The notes under the pieces: generated by a model | Databases searched by the model: none | Told to the model about the DNA's origin: nothing | The model's input: the letters and a program-made list of their open reading frames with translations, nothing else | In this document: positions 37,690-44,146 of the stretch, piece by piece | How positions within the stretch are numbered: the first letter of the stretch is position 1 | Layout: every line of letters begins with the position of its first letter | Assembly: GCA_000987045.1 (NCBI GenBank) | Contig: LAKY01000024.1 | Location: forward strand, 30,409 to 74,554 | DNA length: 44,146 nucleotides | Direction of reading: 5' to 3' | DNA from: Clostridiales bacterium PH28_bin88 | GTDB taxonomy: Bacteria > Bacillota > PH28-bin88 | Position numbers and translations under genes: made by a program

Positions 37690-37724
37690 AAAAGTTAAAA
37701 CGGGCAACCCAGAGGGTCTGCCCG
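37690..37724 (-). terminator. Rho-independent terminator after pyk
   Basis: On the minus strand CGGGCA-GACCC ... GGGT-TGCCCG forms a strong stem of about 10 bp, followed by TTTTAACTTTT. It lies about 85 bases past the pyk stop. Confidence 0.82.
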
Positions 37725-37809
37725 GCTTGCGCAGGCTAGTAACATTGATGTTCCAACATACCAGGAACGGCACCAACCAATGGCTGGCACTCCTTGGATA
37801 TTTTACCTC

Positions 37810-39561
37810 CTAAAGGACTTTGGTCACACCGCGGTAAACCAGTCCCCTTCGGCCGTCCACCGTCACGGTGATCCCCTCTTCCAGCAAGCTGGCCGCCCCT
37901 TCAACCCCCACTACCACCGGGATACCCAGGTTCAACCCTACGATGGCCGCGTGGGAAGTCAATCCCCCCTCTTCAGTAATTACCGCCCCCGCTCGTTCCA
38001 TGGCAGGGATGAAATCCCGGTCCGTCGCGATCGTTACCAGGATGTCCCCGGGCTGTACTTTGGCCTTAGCTTCTTCTCCCGTCCGGGTAATTCGCACCGT
38101 ACCCACCGCTGTTCGAGGGCCGATGCCCGTCCCCCGGGCCAACACCTCCCCGATGATGTGCACCTTGATGAGGTTGGTTGTTCCCGGCACCCCTACCGGC
38201 ACGCCCGCAGTGATCACCACCAGGTCTCCCGATCTGATCATGCGCGCCTCCAGTGCCCCGTCTACCGCTCTCGTGATCATTTCATCCGTCCCATCTGCAT
38301 GAGCAACCAGCAGCGGGTTAACGCCCCATACCAAGCATAGTTTCCTCAGCACTTCTTCCCGGGGGCTGGCGGCAATGATTGGCGCCAGGGGACGGTACTT
38401 GGAGACCATCCGGGCGGTGGAACCGGAGGCGGTAGGAGTGATGATCGCTGCCGCCTGCAGGTCCAGGGCAATGTTGCAGGTGGCATAACTGATAGAGTCG
38501 GTAATGGTATGTTGAGGGGGTGCGGGCATGTTGTGCAGGATCTCCTTATACTGTAAGGCTTGCTCCGTACGCCCGGCAATACGGGCCATGGTACGTACCG
38601 CCTCCACCGGGTACTTACCCGCTGCCGTCTCTCCTGACAACATGATGGCGTCTGTCCCATCAAAAATAGCATTGGCTACATCACTGGCCTCCGCCCTGGT
38701 AGGCCGCGGGTTCCGGATCATGGAGTCGAGCATCTGGGTGGCGGTAATCACCGGTTTGCCGGCCTGATGGCACTTGCCGATGATCATCTTCTGTACCAGG
38801 GGAACTTCTTCCGCGGGGATTTCCACCCCCAGGTCTCCCCTGGCCACCATCACTCCATCAGACACCTTGATAATGTCGTCGATATTCCTAACACCGGATT
38901 GGCTTTCAATTTTGGCTATGATCTGGATGCTGGCTCTCTGTTCCTCCAGGATCCGGCGGATTTCCAGCACGTCTGAAGCACTCCGGATAAAAGACGCCGC
39001 AATAAAGTCCACGCCGTTCAGGATACCGAAACGGATATCCGCAATGTCTTTTTCCGTAACGGCCGGTAGGCGAACCTCCTTGCCGGGAACATTGACTCCC
39101 TTCCGGTTGGAAACTTCCCCGCCGTTTTTCACGAGGCAGCGGATTTCTGAGTCTTGAGTGGACAAGACTTCCAACCCGATCAAACCGTCATCCAATAAGA
39201 CGGTGTCGCCAGGCGCCACATCCCCGGGTAACCCGGCATACGTGACGGATATCCGCCGGGCGTCACCCAGTATTTCCTCAGTGGTAAGCACCACTTCTTG
39301 TCCTTCCTGAAGTACCGCGGAATCCCCTTTCAGCATCCCGATACGGATCTCCGGCCCTTTGGTATCCAGCAGTATGGCCACCGTCCGCCCTTCCTCGCGG
39401 GCTGCCTGCCGGATGGCCTGAATCCGGGCCTCGTGTTCCTGGTGGGTTCCGTGGGAAAAATTGAGCCGGGCTACGTTCATGCCGGACCGGATGAGTTCCC
39501 GGAGCACATCGACCGACTGGGACGCCGGTCCAATAGTACACACTATCTTTGTCCTGCGCAC
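37810..39561 (-). CDS. pyk: Pyruvate kinase with extra C-terminal domain
   Basis: Converts PEP and ADP to pyruvate and ATP. 583 residues from the GTG at 39561, with GGAGG 8 nt upstream; the longer reading from 39591 contains that site. The barrel begins [24 protein letters not shown], the substrate loop [20 protein letters not shown] and [20 protein letters not shown] with [12 protein letters not shown] follow. The last 110 residues are the PEP-utilising-type domain found in Bacillus pyruvate kinases ([40 protein letters not shown]), which holds the TSHA motif. It starts 30 bases after the pfkA stop and is surely co-transcribed. The allosteric behaviour of this type includes response to AMP and ribose 5-phosphate. 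Confidence 0.96.
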   Translation of the reverse strand: MRRTKIVCTIGPASQSVDVLRELIRSGMNVARLNFSHGTHQEHEARIQAIRQAAREEGRTVAILLDTKGPEIRIGMLKGDSAVLQEGQEVVLTTEEILGDARRISVTYAGLPGDVAPGDTVLLDDGLIGLEVLSTQDSEIRCLVKNGGEVSNRKGVNVPGKEVRLPAVTEKDIADIRFGILNGVDFIAASFIRSASDVLEIRRILEEQRASIQIIAKIESQSGVRNIDDIIKVSDGVMVARGDLGVEIPAEEVPLVQKMIIGKCHQAGKPVITATQMLDSMIRNPRPTRAEASDVANAIFDGTDAIMLSGETAAGKYPVEAVRTMARIAGRTEQALQYKEILHNMPAPPQHTITDSISYATCNIALDLQAAAIITPTASGSTARMVSKYRPLAPIIAASPREEVLRKLCLVWGVNPLLVAHADGTDEMITRAVDGALEARMIRSGDLVVITAGVPVGVPGTTNLIKVHIIGEVLARGTGIGPRTAVGTVRITRTGEEAKAKVQPGDILVTIATDRDFIPAMERAGAVITEEGGLTSHAAIVGLNLGIPVVVGVEGAASLLEEGITVTVDGRRGLVYRGVTKVL

Positions 39562-39591
39562 CTTGACAACCTCCAATACATTGTAACCCAC

Positions 39592-40762
<1,171 letters not shown>

Positions 40763-40908
40763 TCCTTCGGCCTCCTTACCCCCCGCTAATCCAAAGCAAT
40801 TCACGCATTCCTTATTTTCTACCGCTAGTAAAATACCTATGCTTCGTAACCGTTAAACCAGCCCTATTTGGCGATCCAAATGCTCCCTCTAGGGGTGCGT
40901 TGTTACTA

Positions 40909-41139
40909 TTAATCCCCGCTTTCAATCATCCCGTGCTTGGTCCATACCTGTGCACGGCCCCTAATTTTCATAGCAGAGGTGTGCTCGGTAAACTGAGCGA
41001 TCATAACCTCCCCTTTATCAAGTTTTTCCGAATGGTGAAACTTGGTGTCTTTACCCCGGGTCAGGCCGATGATCGTAACCCCATTCTCCAAGGCCTTAAC
41101 CACCAGGTAGTCACCGTAAACCGGATTCTCCTGCATCAT
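40909..41139 (-). CDS. mtrB: trp RNA-binding attenuation protein (TRAP)
   Basis: An 11-subunit ring that binds L-tryptophan and then wraps (G/U)AG repeats in trp leader RNAs to cause termination. The 76 residues match Bacillus MtrB nearly throughout: [39 protein letters not shown] and [11 protein letters not shown]. The RNA-contact residues (Lys in SEKLDK, and Lys and Arg in MKIRG) and the tryptophan-site Thr/His positions in RGxDTKFHH are kept. It lies 33 bases after coaD, probably co-transcribed. No trp genes and no anti-TRAP gene are in the window. MtrB is well known in Bacillus but scattered in Clostridia. Confidence 0.95.
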   Translation of the reverse strand: MMQENPVYGDYLVVKALENGVTIIGLTRGKDTKFHHSEKLDKGEVMIAQFTEHTSAMKIRGRAQVWTKHGMIESGD

Positions 41140-41172
41140 GCCTCACCCCTTGAACATTAGATTTTTTAAATT

Positions 41173-41655
41173 CTACTTCCTCAAGTACCTTGCATGCAAC
41201 GCCGCTTCCACCTGGGGCGGGACAAGGCCGTGGATGCACCCGCCCAGGGCAGCCACCTGCTTAATAATGCTGGAACTGACAAAAAGATTCTCGGAACTGG
41301 TCATCAAAAAAACGGTTTCAACTTCTTCAGACAACTTCTTGTTCATCATGGACAACTGGAACTCATACTCAAAGTCGGAAATCGCCCGCAACCCCCTGAC
41401 GATAGCGCATGCTCCCCTGGCCTGAACATAATCCATCAAAAGTCCGCCAAAGGATTCCACTACCACATTGGGCAGGCTGCCGGTACTCTCCCGGAGGAGC
41501 TTGACCCGCTCTTCCAAACTGAACAGGTTGTTCTTATAATTCTCTTCGGCCACCGCCAAGATCACCCGGTCAAAAAGCTTGGTAGCCCGCTTAACGATGT
41601 CCAGGTGACCGTTGGTTACCGGGTCAAAGGTGCCGGGGTATACTGCCATCCGCAA
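41173..41655 (-). CDS. coaD: Pantetheine-phosphate adenylyltransferase
   Basis: Joins ATP to 4'-phosphopantetheine to give dephospho-CoA, the step before CoaE. 160 residues with the nucleotidyltransferase motifs YPGTFDPVTNGHLDIVKRA (HxGH-like TNGH) and the C-terminal TSSENLFVSSSIIKQVAALG (ISSTxxR counterpart); VRGLRAISDFEYEFQLSMMN is the family signature. The start is the TTG at 41655, with GGAGGG 6 nt upstream; the ATG two codons later is an alternative. It lies between dnaE (upstream, 224-base gap) and mtrB, unlike the common rsmD-coaD arrangement. Confidence 0.95.
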   Translation of the reverse strand: MRMAVYPGTFDPVTNGHLDIVKRATKLFDRVILAVAEENYKNNLFSLEERVKLLRESTGSLPNVVVESFGGLLMDYVQARGACAIVRGLRAISDFEYEFQLSMMNKKLSEEVETVFLMTSSENLFVSSSIIKQVAALGGCIHGLVPPQVEAALHARYLRK

Positions 41656-41711
41656 GGTCAGCCCTCCCTTTTACAGGAAACAAGAGGAGGCAGGAAACAG
41701 GATTGTGTGAA

Positions 41712-41732
41712 GGAATTGGCGAAGCCAATTCC
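41712..41732. repeat. Perfect inverted repeat in the dnaE-coaD gap
   Basis: GGAATTGGC and GCCAATTCC, 9 bp each, around GAA. No T-run follows on either strand, so it is more like an operator or a structured leader of coaD than a terminator. The rest of the 41656-41879 gap has only a GTTTTTTCCCGGGAAAAAC near-palindrome (about 41850-41870). Confidence 0.5.
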
Positions 41733-41879
41733 CAACAAGCAGATCTTGCATCTTATATCCTTCTTGCTTCCTGAAGCTACACATTCAGACAATAAGCGCC
41801 GTTACTTATATGCTAATTCCACCTTGCCAACAATATTCCTTCCGTTAAGCAGTTTTTTCCCGGGAAAAACAACGTGCCC

Positions 41880-44146
41880 TCAGTTGCCCACGGCAATGCT
41901 TACCGCTTTTGCCCCGCACAAATTCTCCACCGCCTGCTTAAGTTCCCGGGTGACCTCCACCCGGAAGTCGGGACCCGCAACTAGGCACTTCCGGGACCTG
42001 ATGAAGTACACACGTACCGGGGATGGCCCAGGGTGCTGCCGCAGTATATCCCGCAACCTTTCCAAAAAAGCCCGGTCGATCTGTTGGACATTCACGGAGA
42101 TTCGCATCTCCAACAAACCTTCCTCTAGCAAGGGTTCGACCTGCTCGGCCACGAATTGCACTTGATCATCCCGGATGCTTGTCCTTCCCCTGATAACCAG
42201 GACTCTGTCCACCGCCAGCAGATGGTTATAGCTGTCATAAACCCTGGGAAATATCACCACCTCCGCCGGTGAGGTAGGATCCTCCAGGGTGACATAGGCC
42301 ATCATTTCCCCCTTTCTGGTAGGCTGCCTGCGCACACCGGTCACTACCCCGCCTACGGTCACCGTACTACCCTCCCGCAGGCTGGACAGCCCCGCCAGGG
42401 AGCAGTCCGTAACAGCCTCCAGCCGGGAGGCGTATTGATGTACCGGGTGCCCACTGACATAGAAACCCAGCAGTTCTTTTTCCATAGCCAGGATTTCCGC
42501 CAGGGAGACTTCCGGCAGTTCCGGCACCACGTCGGCTGTTGATTCCACACCCGTTGAAGACACCATATCCAGCAAGGAGAGCTGCCCTCTTTCCCGGTCT
42601 TCCTGCACCTTCTGGCCGCTCTCCAGACACGGATCCAGCACCGCCAACAGCTGCGCCCGGTTGTGGCCCGTGGAAGCGAAAGCGCCGCACCGGATCAGGC
42701 TCTCAATAACCCTTTTATTGACCGTGCGCAGGTCCACCCGCTGGCAAAAATCATGCAGGGAGCGAAATTTCCCCTTAACGTCCCTGGCAGAGATAATCGC
42801 CTCGATGGCTGCCCTCCCTACGTTTTTTACCGCCGCCAGGCCGAAACGGATCTTGCCATCCACCACCGTAAAGTCTACAAGGCTTTCATTGACGTCGGGG
42901 GGCAGGACCTGGATACCCAGGCGCCTGCATTCCTCAATGTATAACGGCACCTTATCCGCGTGGTCCATCACGCTGGTCATCAGTGCCGCCAGGAACTCCA
43001 CCGGGTAGCGGGCTTTCAGATATGCGGTCTGGTAGGCCACCATAGCATAGGCTGCGCTATGGGATTTGTTGAATCCATACCCGGCAAAATACTCCATCAA
43101 GTCGAAAATGGCGCCGGCGGTCTCCGCCTCTACTCCCCGGGATGTGGCTCCACGGACGAAATTTTCTCGCTGGGCCATGATAATCTCCGGCTTCTTCTTG
43201 CCCATGGCCCGCCTGAGCATGTCCGCCTGGCCCAGAGTAAACCCGGCCAGCTCACTGGCGATGCGCATCACCTGTTCCTGGTAAAGGATCACCCCGTAAG
43301 TCTCCCGTAAAATCGGTTCGAGGACCGGGTGAGCATACTTAATGGTCGTGACGCCATGCTTCCGCTGGATGAAATCCTCCACCATACCGCTCCCCAAAGG
43401 GCCGGGACGGTAGAGGGCTACCAGGGCGACCAGGTCTTCGAAGCGCTCTGGCTGGAGGTTCTTCAGAATTGCCCGCATACCGGAGCTTTCCAGTTGGAAT
43501 ACCCCGGTGCTTTCACCGGTACCCAGCATGCGATAAGTAACCGGGTCATCCAAGGGAATGTGGTCTATGTCCACTTCCTCCCCGCGAACCTGCCGGATGA
43601 TCCTTACTGTATCCCCGATTACCGTGAGGGTCCTGAGACCCAGCACATCCATCTTTAACAGGCCGATTTCCTCGACGGTCTGCATGGGGAACTGGGTGGT
43701 TATACCGCCTTCAGCGGTCTTCTGCACCGGCAGGTAATGAGTGAGAGGCTCCCGGGAAATCACCACCCCCGCGGCATGGGTAGAGGCGTGACGGGGAGTA
43801 CCTTCCAGCTCTCTGGCCAGTTCCAGCAAACGCTGGGTTTCCGGATTGCTGTTATAGGCCTGTTTTAATTCCGGGTTGGTTTCCATCGCCCGTTCGATGC
43901 TAATCCCCAACTCATTGGGAATCAGTTTAGCCACCTTGTCCACTTCCGGCAGAGGCATGCTCAGCACCCTGCCTACGTCTCGCACCGCCGCCTTGGCCGC
44001 CATGGTACCAAAGGTGATGATCTGGGCAACGTGGTCGTGTCCGTACTTTTGAGTCACGTAGTCGATTATCTCGCCGCGGCGCTCGAAGCAGAAGTCACTG
44101 TCAATATCCGGCATGGACACCCGCTCGGGGTTTAAAAACCGCTCGA
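41880..44146 (-). CDS. dnaE: DNA polymerase III alpha subunit (DnaE), N-terminus beyond the window
   Basis: Replicative polymerase, family C. About 755 residues are visible; the frame stays open to the window edge as ERFLNPERVSMPDIDSDF, the standard entry into the palm, so the PHP domain and first palm part lie outside. MPDIDSDF holds two catalytic Asp and LKMDVLGLRTL the third. GEIIDYVTQKYGHDHVAQII, the HASTHAAGVVIS segment, GVILYQEQVMRIASELAGFT, GYGFNKSHSAAYAMVAYQTA and a helix-hairpin-helix region (AVKNVGRAAIEAI) follow. The C-terminal OB domain (TVTVGGVVTGVRRQPTRKGE, about 560-640 of the visible part) and a tail domain end the protein at 41880. This is the DnaE1-like, not the PolC, type. 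Confidence 0.96.
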   Translation of the reverse strand, partial: ERFLNPERVSMPDIDSDFCFERRGEIIDYVTQKYGHDHVAQIITFGTMAAKAAVRDVGRVLSMPLPEVDKVAKLIPNELGISIERAMETNPELKQAYNSNPETQRLLELARELEGTPRHASTHAAGVVISREPLTHYLPVQKTAEGGITTQFPMQTVEEIGLLKMDVLGLRTLTVIGDTVRIIRQVRGEEVDIDHIPLDDPVTYRMLGTGESTGVFQLESSGMRAILKNLQPERFEDLVALVALYRPGPLGSGMVEDFIQRKHGVTTIKYAHPVLEPILRETYGVILYQEQVMRIASELAGFTLGQADMLRRAMGKKKPEIIMAQRENFVRGATSRGVEAETAGAIFDLMEYFAGYGFNKSHSAAYAMVAYQTAYLKARYPVEFLAALMTSVMDHADKVPLYIEECRRLGIQVLPPDVNESLVDFTVVDGKIRFGLAAVKNVGRAAIEAIISARDVKGKFRSLHDFCQRVDLRTVNKRVIESLIRCGAFASTGHNRAQLLAVLDPCLESGQKVQEDRERGQLSLLDMVSSTGVESTADVVPELPEVSLAEILAMEKELLGFYVSGHPVHQYASRLEAVTDCSLAGLSSLREGSTVTVGGVVTGVRRQPTRKGEMMAYVTLEDPTSPAEVVIFPRVYDSYNHLLAVDRVLVIRGRTSIRDDQVQFVAEQVEPLLEEGLLEMRISVNVQQIDRAFLERLRDILRQHPGPSPVRVYFIRSRKCLVAGPDFRVEVTRELKQAVENLCGAKAVSIAVGN

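Noticed and set aside
41850..41870. GTTTTTTCCCGGGAAAAAC as the dnaE terminator
   Set aside because: A palindrome with almost no loop and no following T-run; not a convincing terminator.

Overview
The window reads as chromosomal DNA of an endospore-forming, moderately GC-rich Firmicute, most like the Peptococcaceae/Desulfotomaculum-Pelotomaculum side of the Clostridia. The grounds are gene content and order: polA-mutM-ytaF-coaE in Bacillus-like order, a TRAP (mtrB) gene, an LL-diaminopimelate aminotransferase, a pyruvate kinase with the extra C-terminal domain, a biotin-less oxaloacetate decarboxylase alpha/PycB protein, and strong AGGAGG ribosome sites with many TTG/GTG starts. The genus is inference only.

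Left part (1-10.3 kb, mostly minus strand): a lipoprotein cut by the window edge, a nicotinate phosphoribosyltransferase, then a tight block read right to left: CapA-like protein, polA, mutM, ytaF, coaE and a lytic transglycosylase. Beyond it lie an ECF sigma factor and its zinc-finger/DUF4349 anti-sigma factor, with a possible autoregulatory ECF promoter.

Accessory part (10.5-24.2 kb): a tRNA-Leu(CAA) whose 3' half is repeated exactly (53 bp) 3.5 kb downstream. The repeats bound a small integrated element with a broken tyrosine recombinase, several toxin-antitoxin-type genes and one cargo gene of unknown role. Just outside it are two decayed genes (an Fe-S protein and a DUF3786 protein), then an SOS-controlled Y-family polymerase/YolD pair with a textbook LexA box, a truncated GyrI-like remnant, and a dapL gene of unusually high GC. 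Next comes a cyclic-di-GMP-I riboswitch directly in front of an HD-GYP-type gene (real start TTG 18953), a membrane HD-GYP-PAS protein, a PAS-PAS histidine kinase, and a 33-residue single-span membrane protein.

Envelope part (24.2-33.5 kb): a multidomain N-acetylmuramoyl-L-alanine amidase, an unknown exported protein, three CE4 polysaccharide deacetylases of different architecture, and an ABC-F ATPase. The ABC-F gene is preceded by a roughly 210-nt gene-free stretch rich in hairpins that resembles a raiA-type structured RNA. Its candidate promoter carries a LexA-like box.

Right part (33.5-44.1 kb): minC without minD, a PycB/OadA-type carboxyltransferase, a LUD-domain protein, an FAH-family enzyme, the glycolytic pair pfkA-pyk behind a small DUF2007-like gene, mtrB (TRAP), coaD, and the C-terminal three quarters of dnaE running off the edge.

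The observations most worth following are the att-bounded relic island, the riboswitch-phosphodiesterase feedback unit, and the SOS-box/structured-RNA/ABC-F arrangement. All assignments come from reading sequence and recalled family motifs; no database search was run.
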